From assembly GCA_964486925.1 (NCBI GenBank), contig CAZAOY010000023.1, positions 1 through 38,119 of the forward strand: DNA of 38,119 nucleotides, in the 5' to 3' direction. Source of the DNA: CAZAOY01 sp964486925. Its GTDB lineage: Bacteria; Bacillota; Clostridia; Oscillospirales; Ruminococcaceae. This document shows, in pieces, positions 16,171 through 24,257 of the stretch. Position 1 is the stretch's first letter. Each line of letters begins with the position of its first letter. The position numbers and the translations under genes are program-made. The notes beneath the pieces were generated by a model. It was given only the letters and a program-made list of their open reading frames with translations, ran no database searches and had not been told where the DNA came from.

Positions 16171-17535
16171 TTAGTTCTTAAGACTCTGCATTGGAGCGGG
16201 GATCTGACCTCCACGATTGATAAACTTAGCGGCAGATTTATTGCTCACACCCATAACAGGGCCGCTTCCTAGCAGACCGCCAAACTCTAGCATACCGCCC
16301 ACATCCTTGCCAATAGCGGGGATTAACCTTACCGCCGTAGTCTTGGAGTTAACCATACCGATAGCCGCCTCATCCGCCAGTATCGCCGATAGGGTCGTAG
16401 CCGACACATCACCAGGCAGCACCACCATATCAAGACCGACAGAACATACTGCTGTCATAGCTTCAAGCTTTTCGATTGAGAGCGTACCCGCAAGCGCCGC
16501 GTCAATCATCCCCGCGTCCTCCGATACCGGGATAAACGCACCTGAAAGTCCGCCTACCTTAGAGGAAGCCATAACCCCGCCCTTCTTAACCGCATCGTTT
16601 AGGATAGCAAGGGTTGCTGTAGTTCCGTGAGTACCGCACTGCTCTAACCCCATCTCCTCTAGGATGTGTGCAACCGAGTCCCCGATAGCAGGGGTTGGCG
16701 CAAGGGAGATGTCCACAATCCCAAACGGTACACCCAGACGCTGTGAAGCCTTAGTCCCCACAAGCTGTCCCATTCGGGTTATCTTAAAGGCAGTTTTCTT
16801 GATTATATCCGCAACCTGAGTAATATCCGCATTAGGGTGCTTAGCAATTGCCGACTGCACAACTCCAGGGCCGGATACCCCAACGTTAATAACACAGTCA
16901 GGCTCGCTAACCCCGTGGAAAGCGCCCGCCATAAACGGGTTATCTTCAGGAGCGTTGCAGAATACCACAAGCTTTGCCGCACCGATACAGTTGCGGTCGG
17001 CGGTCAGCTCAGCGGATTTCTTGATTACCTCACCCATAAGCTTAACCGCGTCAAGGTTAATCCCCGCCTTGGTAGATCCGATATTTACCGATGAACACAC
17101 ATGGTCGGTCACCGATAATGCTTCGGGGATGGAGTTAATAAGCCCTAAATCCCCCGCGCTAAATCCCTTCGACACCAAAGCGGTGTACCCACCGATAAAG
17201 TTTACCCCGCAAGCATTTGCCGCCTTCTCCAAAGCGATAGCAAATTTAACAGGGCTAGCTCCATCCTTACAGCAAGCGGCAGAGATTATAGCGATAGGGG
17301 TAACCGAGATACGTTTATTGATAATCGGTATACCAAGCTCCTTTTCAAGGTCGCACCCAACCTTAACAAGATCCTTTGCCTTAGTGGTGATCTTGTCATA
17401 CACCTTCTGGCAGGCTCTGTCGATGTCGGTGTCAATGCAGTCGAGTAGCGAGATACCCATAGTAATGGTACGGATATCCAGGTTTTCGTCCTGAATCATC
17501 TGTATAGTTTCTAATATATCCTTAGGATTAATCAT
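16171..17535 (-). CDS. UPF0210 (PFL-family, DUF711) protein
   Basis: This 454-aa cytoplasmic protein belongs to the UPF0210 family (often labelled 'PFL family protein'), of normal length. Recognisable blocks are ITMGISLLDCIDTD near the N-terminus, FIGGYTALVSKG, RMGQLVGTKASQRLGVPFG, and the C-terminal FGGLLGSGPVMGVSNKSAAK. Its biochemical role is not established. In many Firmicutes it lies directly after an ACT-domain UPF0237 gene, as here (148 bp away), so the pair probably works together, perhaps in sensing or handling a small metabolite. The start at ATG 17535 is preferred over TTG 17541, with AAAGG upstream. A 7-bp hairpin (17563-17580) lies in its leader. Confidence 0.9.
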   Translation of the reverse strand: MINPKDILETIQMIQDENLDIRTITMGISLLDCIDTDIDRACQKVYDKITTKAKDLVKVGCDLEKELGIPIINKRISVTPIAIISAACCKDGASPVKFAIALEKAANACGVNFIGGYTALVSKGFSAGDLGLINSIPEALSVTDHVCSSVNIGSTKAGINLDAVKLMGEVIKKSAELTADRNCIGAAKLVVFCNAPEDNPFMAGAFHGVSEPDCVINVGVSGPGVVQSAIAKHPNADITQVADIIKKTAFKITRMGQLVGTKASQRLGVPFGIVDISLAPTPAIGDSVAHILEEMGLEQCGTHGTTATLAILNDAVKKGGVMASSKVGGLSGAFIPVSEDAGMIDAALAGTLSIEKLEAMTAVCSVGLDMVVLPGDVSATTLSAILADEAAIGMVNSKTTAVRLIPAIGKDVGGMLEFGGLLGSGPVMGVSNKSAAKFINRGGQIPAPMQSLKN

Positions 17536-17683
17536 ATACAAAGGCCTTTCTTATACTAATCTATCGTGCAACCGCACGATGACGGGCAAACCCCGTGCAG
17601 ATGTGTTTTAATACTATCCGCCCTTTAAGCTTTATATGCGGGATAGCTTGTTATCTATAAATACCTAACTTAAGATAAACATC

Positions 17684-17953
17684 CTATATTTTATGCATAG
17701 AGTTAAAGATATCCTCATGCATAACGTGGATGGAGAGGGATAACCCTTGACCCAGCTCCTTCATCTTGTCGCTAAGCTCGCTTATGTTGATGTTCATATT
17801 GGTGATATCCACAAACATAATCATAGCGAATAGATCCTGCATAACGGTCTGGGTGACATCGATAACATTAGCGTTGTACATAGCACATTCTGTGCTAACC
17901 TTTGCGATAATCCCAACGGTATCGTGTCCGATAACGGTAATAACAGCGCGCAT
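17684..17953 (-). CDS. ACT-domain protein (UPF0237)
   Basis: This 89-aa protein is a single ACT domain: the first strand and helix appear in AVITVIGHDTVGIIAKVSTE, followed by NANVIDVTQTVMQDLFAMIM. ACT domains bind amino acids or similar small ligands. This family is GcvR-like and usually precedes the UPF0210 gene, as seen here. ATG 17953 is chosen because AAGGAG lies ten bases upstream; the longer open frame to 18025 has no site and no similarity. A consensus promoter lies about 110 bp upstream and would serve both genes. Confidence 0.9.
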   Translation of the reverse strand: MRAVITVIGHDTVGIIAKVSTECAMYNANVIDVTQTVMQDLFAMIMFVDITNMNINISELSDKMKELGQGLSLSIHVMHEDIFNSMHKI

Positions 17954-18063
17954 AAAATAATCTCCTTGTAATAAGTTTTTATCTCTACCTAAGGCGGCTA
18001 TAGCACATTTATATGTAGGTATCAATTAACAGCCTTATGTATCTATATATTGTACTATATTAA

Positions 18064-18092
18064 AGTATACCATAAAATAGGGGATATGTCAA
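18064..18092 (-). promoter_or_regulatory. Promoter of the ACT-UPF0210 pair
   Basis: On the minus strand TTGACA (18092-18087), a 17-bp spacer and TATACT (18069-18064). Transcription would start near 18057, about 100 nt before the ACT gene. Confidence 0.75.
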
Positions 18093-18141
18093 ATAATTTA
18101 TCGGCTAGGTGGGGTAGATACGCTCCATTAAGAAGCAAAAC

Positions 18142-18182
18142 GCACTACCACTTGATCTACAGTGCATAGATAGTGGTAATGC
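18142..18182 (-). terminator. Hairpin ending the short orphan transcription unit
   Basis: GCACTACCACT (18142-18152) pairs with AGTGGTAATGC (18172-18182) with one mismatch. On the minus strand it is followed by GTTTTGCTTCTT; on the plus strand by GAGAATTTTTTG. It could therefore work both ways, closing the unit that starts near 18366 on the minus strand. Confidence 0.5.
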
Positions 18183-18264
18183 GAGAATTTTTTGAAATAT
18201 TTAAAGTGCTTTCCTCTGTTTATTTGTTAAGAAGATATTCAAAACATATATTAACAGTAGTAAC

Positions 18265-18336
18265 TTATCTCACCAAAGAAGTCACTCCATCTACTAATAA
18301 CATCAATAACCCTAGCTTCAATAACGTCCATAACAT
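18265..18336 (-). CDS. Very short ORF (23 codons) with its own promoter; overlapping 26-codon alternative
   Basis: ATG 18336 lies seven bases after AAAGGGTG, and a near-consensus promoter lies just upstream. The 23-codon frame gives a hydrophobic peptide (MLWTLLKLGLLMLLVDG..., ending LVR). A second frame from ATG 18331 runs to a TAA at 18251 and gives a 26-residue peptide, MDVIEARVIDV..., ending in DFFGEISYYC. The ribosome site favours the first; the composition of the second looks more protein-like. ACCC-GAAA-GGGT forms a GNRA-type hairpin over the ribosome site. I recognise no family. It may encode a small membrane peptide, a signalling peptide, or be an sRNA with no real peptide. Confidence 0.35.
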   Translation of the reverse strand: MLWTLLKLGLLMLLVDGVTSLVR

Positions 18337-18372
18337 TACGTAACACCCTTTCGGGTATTTATTATATGTTAA

Positions 18373-18401
18373 AGTGTATCACAGTAGATTATCTTTGTCA
18401 A
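18373..18401 (-). promoter_or_regulatory. Promoter of the orphan short transcription unit
   Basis: On the minus strand TTGACA (18401-18396), a 17-bp spacer and TACACT (18378-18373). Start expected near 18366. With the hairpin at 18182-18142 it would make an RNA of roughly 220 nt. Confidence 0.65.
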
Positions 18402-18470
18402 GTTGTTACCTATATATGCTCCATGCTTTGAAACTTAATCGAGCAGATGTAGCGCTTAGATAAAATGCAC

Positions 18471-18495
18471 AAAAGGAACGCGAGCAATGCGTTCC
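18471..18495 (-). terminator. Intrinsic terminator after nadE
   Basis: On the minus strand GGAACGC (18495-18489) pairs with GCGTTCC (18481-18475) across a 7-nt loop and is followed directly by TTTT. It lies about 110 bp after the nadE stop. Confidence 0.65.
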
Positions 18496-18604
18496 CTACG
18501 TATTGTGTGATAGCTTAACAACTATACCGTTATACCGTAACCCATAGGATTTGCGTTGCATGCGAACCAATTGGCAGTATTGGTTTTAATGAAACCATCC
18601 TATA

Positions 18605-20425
18605 CTAAAAATGCAGAATACTCTTTGGGTTATAATCCGATGGGATATAGTAGTTTTCGTTTGATAAGCAGATGTCGGTAATAATAGCGCTGTCTGGGGC
18701 ACAGGTTCGTTTGTACTGGTTGTAGTAGAATCGCTTTATAAATAGCGACAGCTTATCCTTGATAAAATCTTCATCAAACTCATCGGCAAAGGCTATTGTA
18801 GCATAGCCTAGGATTCGTTTTGGGGTGAAGTTGTACTTTACAAAGTAGTAGAGGAAGAAATCGTGCAGATGGTATGGGCCTAGAATCTGTTCGGTCTTTT
18901 GGGAGATGTCACCCTGCTCGTCTGGCGGTAGAAGCTCTGGGCTTATTGGGGTGTCGAGTATCGCTTGCAGTACCGTAGCGTACTGCTCCTGCTGATATAC
19001 CGTAGAAATAAGGCGGGATAGTAGCTGACGTAGCATGGTTTTGGTTATGCAGACGTTAACGTTGTACTGTGCAAGCTGATCCCCGCCGAAGGTGCAAAAT
19101 CCTAACGCTTCCTCCGATAGATCCCCCGTACCCACAACGATACCGCTATGCATATTTGCAAGCGAGAGTAGGGTCTGGGTGCGCTCTCTAGCCTGCGCAT
19201 TTTCAAAGGTTACATCACGTTTGGACGGGTCTAACCCGATGTTTGCAAAATGCTGTGTAACCGCCTCACCAATCGGAATCTCTAGGATTGTGCAACCTAG
19301 CGCCTTCATTAAACTATGCGCGTTAGACTTTGTCTTGTCCGACGTGCCAAGTCCCGGCATGGTGCAGGCGATAATGTTAGAGTGAGGTACGCCTAGCATG
19401 TCACAAGCTTTTGCGCAGATTAACAGCGCTATAGTGGAATCCAGTCCGCCCGATACCCCTAAGATCATCCTGTCTAGATTAATGTTGGCAAGACGACGGT
19501 GTAGCGAGCTTGCAGCGAGCATAAACAGATCATCGAGATAGCTATCCGATGATTGTTTGTCACCGCTAAGGTAAGGATCTTTTGCGATAGGCGCATGCTT
19601 TATCGATTTAAGTGGTAGGGCAGGGAAGTCGTTAATCGGACTTAAATCCGATAGACTATCGTATATATCATAGGTTTTAGAGGTACTAACGCTACTACCC
19701 GAACCCTGCATAGCTCGTATTATATCGATATCAAAGTCGCAGTAGCTTGTAAACGCATTTGTTAGTGAGCTATCCGATGATAAAATAGTACCACAGCTTG
19801 CAGAGATGGATAACCCCTTGTTTACGTAAGGGAAGCTGCTGTCGCCAGCCCCGCCGTTGCATAAAGAGATACCACAGGAAAGCTCCTTAGAGTAGAATTT
19901 TACCGTGTCGGTCAGCGCACCAAAGCTACCCGCCACCGAATTAACATCGCAGGACAGTAGTAGCACATCGGCAGAATAACGGTGTAGAAGCGAGAACAAA
20001 GAGAATAGATTAACCTTGCCATCATAAGCAGAGATTAACACATTAGCGTCGGCATAGCTTAGCATAAATACATCGTTTCCAGTAACTACCTTAATAATCT
20101 CACCATGCTGTAGCACATATAAAGCACTGGTTGGTACACCCTTGTCCAGTATAACCGACCCGATTATGATAAAGCTATCCACCTTAGCGGTTTCCTTTCG
20201 GATAAACTCAACCGCTCCAAGACAAAGCCTTACAATCTCCTTGTTGTACAAAACCCTACCGCAGTACGCCCCGGTAAGGCAGTACATAGGAAATACAATG
20301 ATATCAGGTTTCTCCTGCTTAATCTCCTTTGATAGGATAGAGTTTACAATATCCTCGGTGGTTTTTGGTATATCCCCAAGATACACCCGATTTGATAGGT
20401 TACAAACCCTTAATATTCCGTCCAT
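18605..20425 (-). CDS. nadE: NAD(+) synthetase with a degenerate glutaminase domain
   Basis: This 606-aa protein has the layout of glutamine-dependent NAD synthetase: an N-terminal nitrilase-type glutaminase domain (about 1-240) and a C-terminal synthetase that amidates deamido-NAD. The synthetase half looks intact: ATP-pyrophosphatase loop SGGLDS (325-330), TMPGLGTSDKT, FENAQARERTQTLLSLA and VVGTGDLSEEALGF. The glutaminase half has lost its Glu-Lys-Cys triad. The usual FPEL is FPMY (Met47). No lysine stands at the usual 'VVPK' position (VVTG, 113-116). ISAYDG (131-136) stands where ICEDLW is expected. It may therefore use free ammonia. A GGGAG site precedes the ATG; it lies about 70 bp after rlmH, probably in the same operon. 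Confidence 0.9.
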   Translation of the reverse strand: MDGILRVCNLSNRVYLGDIPKTTEDIVNSILSKEIKQEKPDIIVFPMYCLTGAYCGRVLYNKEIVRLCLGAVEFIRKETAKVDSFIIIGSVILDKGVPTSALYVLQHGEIIKVVTGNDVFMLSYADANVLISAYDGKVNLFSLFSLLHRYSADVLLLSCDVNSVAGSFGALTDTVKFYSKELSCGISLCNGGAGDSSFPYVNKGLSISASCGTILSSDSSLTNAFTSYCDFDIDIIRAMQGSGSSVSTSKTYDIYDSLSDLSPINDFPALPLKSIKHAPIAKDPYLSGDKQSSDSYLDDLFMLAASSLHRRLANINLDRMILGVSGGLDSTIALLICAKACDMLGVPHSNIIACTMPGLGTSDKTKSNAHSLMKALGCTILEIPIGEAVTQHFANIGLDPSKRDVTFENAQARERTQTLLSLANMHSGIVVGTGDLSEEALGFCTFGGDQLAQYNVNVCITKTMLRQLLSRLISTVYQQEQYATVLQAILDTPISPELLPPDEQGDISQKTEQILGPYHLHDFFLYYFVKYNFTPKRILGYATIAFADEFDEDFIKDKLSLFIKRFYYNQYKRTCAPDSAIITDICLSNENYYIPSDYNPKSILHF

Positions 20426-20464
20426 ATTCTGCTCCCTTCGCTTGTGTAATATTATGTCTTGTTT

Positions 20465-20504
20465 TGACTACTTATGACTGTTTATGACTGTTTATGACTA
20501 CTTG
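20465..20504. repeat. Four tandem 10-bp units at the rlmH-nadE junction
   Basis: TGACTACTTA, TGACTGTTTA, TGACTGTTTA and TGACTACTTG lie head to tail. On the minus strand the first unit read covers the rlmH stop codon (20500-20498). One helical turn per unit could make a protein site, but slippage-made spacer DNA is as likely. Confidence 0.8.
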
Positions 20505-20974
20505 TGATACCGCCCATTTGAAAGGATATTAAATGCCCGATAGACCTGTTCAAGCAGGATAACCCGAGCTAATCCGTGGGTAAAGGTCATAGGGGAGATC
20601 GAAAGCTTTAGCGAGGCTTTAGCCTTAATCTCGTCGCTAAGCCCAAACGAACCGCCGATTACAAAGGAGATAACGCTAACCCCCGATACCGAGATATCGC
20701 TAATACGGCTTGCAAACTGCTGTGAGGACAACATAACCCCCTCAATACAAAGCGGGATAACAAACCCCTTGATATGCTTTGCCATAGCCTTTCCTTCGTT
20801 TAGGATACAGTTCTCAATCTCTGCCTGTGAGGGGTTGTCCGAAACCCTATGCTCATTTAACTCGATAATGTTAAGCTTACAGTAGGCGGAAAGACGTTTG
20901 CAAAACTCAGCTGCCGCGTCAAAATAGTACCGCTCCTTAAGCTTTCCTATAGCTATAATATTTACCGTTAGGAT
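20498..20974 (-). CDS. rlmH: RlmH, 23S rRNA pseudouridine-1915 N3-methyltransferase, apparently AUC-initiated
   Basis: This is a SPOUT-class methyltransferase modifying 23S rRNA helix 69. The full frame from 20974 gives 158 aa, the family's usual size. It begins (I/M)LTVNIIAIGKLKERYY and includes FVIGGSFGLSDEIKAKA, the SAM-binding knot, and ends MTFTHGLARVILLEQVYRAF to YHK. No ATG, GTG or TTG stands at the expected start: the codon there is ATC, seven bases after GGGGG. The first ATG (20785) would remove 63 residues of conserved sequence. Either AUC is used, or ATG mutated to ATC, or the base call is wrong. It is followed by nadE. Confidence 0.85.
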   Translation of the reverse strand: MLTVNIIAIGKLKERYYFDAAAEFCKRLSAYCKLNIIELNEHRVSDNPSQAEIENCILNEGKAMAKHIKGFVIPLCIEGVMLSSQQFASRISDISVSGVSVISFVIGGSFGLSDEIKAKASLKLSISPMTFTHGLARVILLEQVYRAFNILSNGRYHK

Positions 20975-21345
20975 AAAGATACCCCCTATATATAAAAATT
21001 TTACATGTTTTTGTAGGTCACGTCTTATTGGTATATCAAAACCCTTAATACCATACCCCCTAAAATCAGCTAAATCTATAATCCCAGTTTAACCAGTATC
21101 CACCTAATCTTACATAGGGCTCAAAGGGTATCACAGGGTAGGGGGGTATACTATTATAAAGCCACGAAAACGTAACGGTTTAGAAATGTTACAAAGCCAA
21201 AACCACATTGGTAGTAAACGCTTGCATACCTTTATGTAGCATACGTTATAACCTATACATCATTGCCGAATGTGTTTTGTCCTAAGCGCTTTGGTATAAG
21301 CTTTTACATATCAGCTTTGCAACATTGCCTTTCCGTTTACTTAAA
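20975..21345. other. Intergenic region before rlmH, no gene seen
   Basis: About 370 bp hold no credible ORF or RNA. On the minus strand a TATAAT (complement of 21153-21158) has no good -35 at normal spacing, so it is only a weak promoter candidate for rlmH-nadE. Confidence 0.35.
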
Positions 21346-22158
21346 TTATATCGCAAGTCTGTTTTGATTAACGTTTCTAACCGCTGACACATTAAGGGTA
21401 TAGTCGGAGTTTACCTTAGCCCCAACCTCCTGTAGCGCATTTACAGCGCATAGATAGGCGATGGATGGGTTGTTGTTGTTCTCGCTAAGATGGGATAGCA
21501 GGAAGTTGTGGCAACCGTCTTGAATAAGCCTAGCAAGCACGTTAGCGCAGTCCTCGTTGGATAGATGTCCATGATCCGATTTTATCCGACGCTTTAGAAA
21601 GTAGGGATATCCACCAACCTCTAGCATAGCAGGGTCATAGTTTGACTCTAGCATGCATAGATCACTGCCCGCTAGGTTATCGTAGATAGCAGGGGTTATA
21701 TGCCCTAGATCGGTGCATACCGTTATCTTTTTGTCGTCTTTGGTGTTAACCACATACCCAACGCTGTGGGTGCTGTCGTGTGGGGTGTTAAAGGGTCTTA
21801 TCGTCATATCCCCGCAGATAACGCTATCCCCCTCGTCGATAGGTACACCCGAATCAAAGGGGATTACCTCGGCGTTATGGAGCTCACACAAAGTCTTTAA
21901 AGTGCCGTATACAGGCGGAGTTTTACCGTGGTAACCACCGTTAAGCCGCTTTAGTATAGGCTTTAGTCCCTTAATGTGATCCGAATGCTCATGGGTTATA
22001 AAGATACCCGAAACAGCATTATCCGCCACACCAAGCGCAGACAGATCAGCCACAAGCTGACGAACACCAACCCCCGCGTCGATAATGATACCTGATTTTT
22101 TATCCCCTATGTAGGTAGCATTCCCCTTAGAGGAGCTACAAAACGAATATAAAAACAA
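21346..22158 (-). CDS. walJ: MBL-fold metallohydrolase, YycJ/WalJ-like
   Basis: This 270-aa metallo-beta-lactamase-fold hydrolase starts SFCSSSKGNATYIG, the YycJ/WalJ hallmark. The metal-binding motif is THEHSDHIKGL, and further ligands are likely in FNTPHDSTHSVGY, TVCTDLGH and SDHGHLSNEDCANVLA. WalJ is a probable nuclease linked in Bacillus to replication and wall regulation, normally inside the walRK operon. Here no walRK genes are adjacent; it follows murA by 100 bp. The start is TTG 22158 with GAGG upstream; an out-of-frame ATG just before it is not used. Confidence 0.88.
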   Translation of the reverse strand: MFLYSFCSSSKGNATYIGDKKSGIIIDAGVGVRQLVADLSALGVADNAVSGIFITHEHSDHIKGLKPILKRLNGGYHGKTPPVYGTLKTLCELHNAEVIPFDSGVPIDEGDSVICGDMTIRPFNTPHDSTHSVGYVVNTKDDKKITVCTDLGHITPAIYDNLAGSDLCMLESNYDPAMLEVGGYPYFLKRRIKSDHGHLSNEDCANVLARLIQDGCHNFLLSHLSENNNNPSIAYLCAVNALQEVGAKVNSDYTLNVSAVRNVNQNRLAI

Positions 22159-22258
22159 AACAAAACCTCATTTCAAACCTACAAATTTAATGGGGCAAAC
22201 TAAAGTAAACATAATCGTTTTACCTTTCGTTCGCCCTGACAAGTCAATATATTTATAA

Positions 22259-23542
22259 CTATATCGCAAGATTTCCTGATGGGGTAGGAAGGGATATCTT
22301 CTTAATATTTGCCCCTAAATCCCGTAGCTTCTCCTCGATATTCTCATATCCACGCTCAACGTGATAGATGTCGTCAATCTCGGTTACACCGTCCGCACTA
22401 AGCGCGGCGATAATCAAAGCGGCACCCGCACGAAGGTCGGTAGCCTTGACAGGAGCGGCCTTAAACTCACGAATCCCCTCAATAACAGCAGTATGTCCGT
22501 CTACCCTTATGTTACTGCCAAGTCGGGTTAATTCGTCCACATATTTAAATCGGTTGTCCCAAACCCCCTCGGTAACGATACTAGTACCCTGGGCAAGGGA
22601 TAAAAGCACCACAATCTGAGGTTGCATATCGGTAGGAAAACCCGGATGTGGCATAGTTTTTATGTTATTTTTAAAGTAATCGTCATTCCCGATAATTCTA
22701 ATGCTGTCGTCGTACTCAACCACCGTAACACCGATCTTTTCTAGCTTAGAGGTGATGGATTCAAGGTGTTTTGGTATAACGTTTTTGATAAGCACATCAC
22801 CCTTAGTAGCCGCCGCCGCAACCATATAGGTACCCGCTTCAATCTGGTCAGCCACAATAGAGTAGGTGGTGGAGTGAAGATAATCCTTACCACGAATCTT
22901 AATAACATCGGTACCCGCACCCATGATGTCCGCACCCATAGAGTTTAAAAAGTTTGCAAGATCTACAATATGCGGCTCTTTTGCGGCATTAGAGATAACT
23001 GTAAGACCCTTCGCTCTAACAGCGGCAAGGATAGCGTTAACGGTAGCACCAACGGTAACCACATCAAAGTTAACCTCTGCACCCTTAAGCTCATCAGCAG
23101 AAAGATCCACCATTCCACGCTCTAAACAGTAGGTAGAACCTAGCGCTTTAAAGCATTTTAAATGTTGGTCGATAGGTCTAACCCCAAAATCACATCCACC
23201 AGGAAGTGCTACCTTAGCTTTGTTGTAACGACCTAATAATGCCCCTAAAAAGTAGTAGGAGGCACGCATACATCTAGCACGTTCATACGGCACTTCATGG
23301 GTGGTGAGATGGGTAGCGTCGATCTCTAGCGTTGATTTGTTAATCACCTTAATCTTTGCTCCGATCTCGGATAGGATCTTTGTTATAATATTAACATCGC
23401 TAATGTTAGGAATATTCTCGATAATACAAGGCTCGTCACATAGAATAACAGCGGGAAGGATAGCAACTACCGCATTCTTTGCACCGCTAATAGTAACTTC
23501 ACCGGCAAGTCTGTTGCCACCTTTAATAATATATTTATCCAA
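22259..23542 (-). CDS. murA: MurA, UDP-N-acetylglucosamine 1-carboxyvinyltransferase
   Basis: This enzyme transfers enolpyruvate to UDP-GlcNAc, the first committed step of peptidoglycan synthesis, in the cytoplasm. The 427-aa protein has Lys22-Asn23 in TISGAKNAVVAIL and the active-site loop LPGGCDFGVRPIDQH with Cys117, the residue alkylated by fosfomycin, so the enzyme should be sensitive type. PHPGFPTDMQPQ near the C-terminal half is also typical. GGAG lies about ten bases before the ATG. A leader of about 350 nt separates it from the promoter at 23903-23930. Firmicutes often have two MurA copies; which one this is cannot be told. Confidence 0.96.
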   Translation of the reverse strand: MDKYIIKGGNRLAGEVTISGAKNAVVAILPAVILCDEPCIIENIPNISDVNIITKILSEIGAKIKVINKSTLEIDATHLTTHEVPYERARCMRASYYFLGALLGRYNKAKVALPGGCDFGVRPIDQHLKCFKALGSTYCLERGMVDLSADELKGAEVNFDVVTVGATVNAILAAVRAKGLTVISNAAKEPHIVDLANFLNSMGADIMGAGTDVIKIRGKDYLHSTTYSIVADQIEAGTYMVAAAATKGDVLIKNVIPKHLESITSKLEKIGVTVVEYDDSIRIIGNDDYFKNNIKTMPHPGFPTDMQPQIVVLLSLAQGTSIVTEGVWDNRFKYVDELTRLGSNIRVDGHTAVIEGIREFKAAPVKATDLRAGAALIIAALSADGVTEIDDIYHVERGYENIEEKLRDLGANIKKISLPTPSGNLAI

Positions 23543-23642
23543 AATAAAATCTCCTATATAAAGATGCAGAAGGAAAAAACCATCTGCAAGTAATAATCAT
23601 AGTTAATAGGCTTGGTGTGTGTCGAGTTATATCGAATTTCGT

Positions 23643-23894
23643 CTAAATTAAGAAGTATGTGATCCAAGCCTTGCGGATGACGATGAGGGCTACTTGTCCA
23701 AATAAAGGAAATAAAAAGAACATACATACTGTAAAAAACAGGTAGTAAGATAAACTTCGGTAGCTAACACTGTTGGCATAGCAAAGAGATAACCGGCTTA
23801 ACAAAAACTCTGCCGCTTGCAACATTAAAACTATAAGATACCGTAGCAACAATGCACAAAAAGGTAATTTAAGTACATCTACAAGTCCATTCAT
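23643..23894 (-). CDS. Possible small hydrophobic protein in the murA leader
   Basis: An 83-codon ORF starts about two bases after the predicted transcription start of the murA promoter, so it would be almost leaderless, with no ribosome site. It is strongly hydrophobic (YLIVLMLQAAEFLLSRL, and later YYLFFTVCMFFLFPLFGQV), with two or three possible membrane segments. I recognise no family. It may be only a chance frame in a long untranslated leader. Confidence 0.22.
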   Translation of the reverse strand: MNGLVDVLKLPFCALLLRYLIVLMLQAAEFLLSRLSLCYANSVSYRSLSYYLFFTVCMFFLFPLFGQVALIVIRKAWITYFLI

Positions 23895-23902
23895 CTTTTA
23901 AT

Positions 23903-23930
23903 ATTATACCACAATAAAAAAATATTTCAA
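23903..23930 (-). promoter_or_regulatory. Promoter of the murA-walJ unit
   Basis: On the minus strand TTGAAA (23930-23925), a 16-bp spacer and TATAAT (23908-23903) with an extended TGG before it. Start expected near 23896, about 350 nt before murA. Confidence 0.7.
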
Positions 23931-24202
23931 GTGTGAAATGAAAAAAAAAGCAAAAATTTGTAAAGTTTTTATTAACGACCCCGAAATATAAAAAGAAAAT
24001 ATATTCAGAAAATATTCCAAAAGCTGTAATTAAGTGGCTGTGAAGGTCTAGATTAATATTGGGACAAAGTATGTTAAAGCCTACTGCTTTAATGTTCCCA
24101 GAAATGAATTTTATAATCAAAAAGCCAAGGGCTTAGTTGCCCAATTAATAGACAAAAAAGGTCGTTTTTACAATAAATTAACAAAAACAACATGGATAAA
24201 TC
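23931..24202. other. AT-rich intergenic region, nothing recognised
   Basis: Between the murA promoter and the oxidoreductase promoter I see no convincing gene, RNA or terminator. A hydrophobic minus-strand frame here overlaps the murA promoter and has no ribosome site. Confidence 0.4.
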
Positions 24203-24231
24203 TTGAATTATGCCGCTAACTGTAGTATACT
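24203..24231 (+). promoter_or_regulatory. Promoter of the Gfo/Idh/MocA gene
   Basis: TTGAAT (24203-24208), a 17-bp spacer and TATACT (24226-24231), followed by the ribosome site AAAGGGGTGA just before ATG 24258. Confidence 0.7.
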
Positions 24232-24257
24232 ACTCTTGAAAAAGGGGTGAATTATAG

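Noticed and set aside
16955..17494. 179-codon plus-strand ORF
   Set aside because: Antisense shadow of the well-conserved UPF0210 gene, with no ribosome site.
18265..18336. Type I toxin-antitoxin pair
   Set aside because: The hydrophobic 23-residue frame is suggestive, but I see no convergent antisense RNA promoter over it, so the label is not supported.
23869..24120. 83-codon Phe-rich minus-strand ORF
   Set aside because: It overlaps the murA promoter, lacks a ribosome site and reflects AT-rich DNA.
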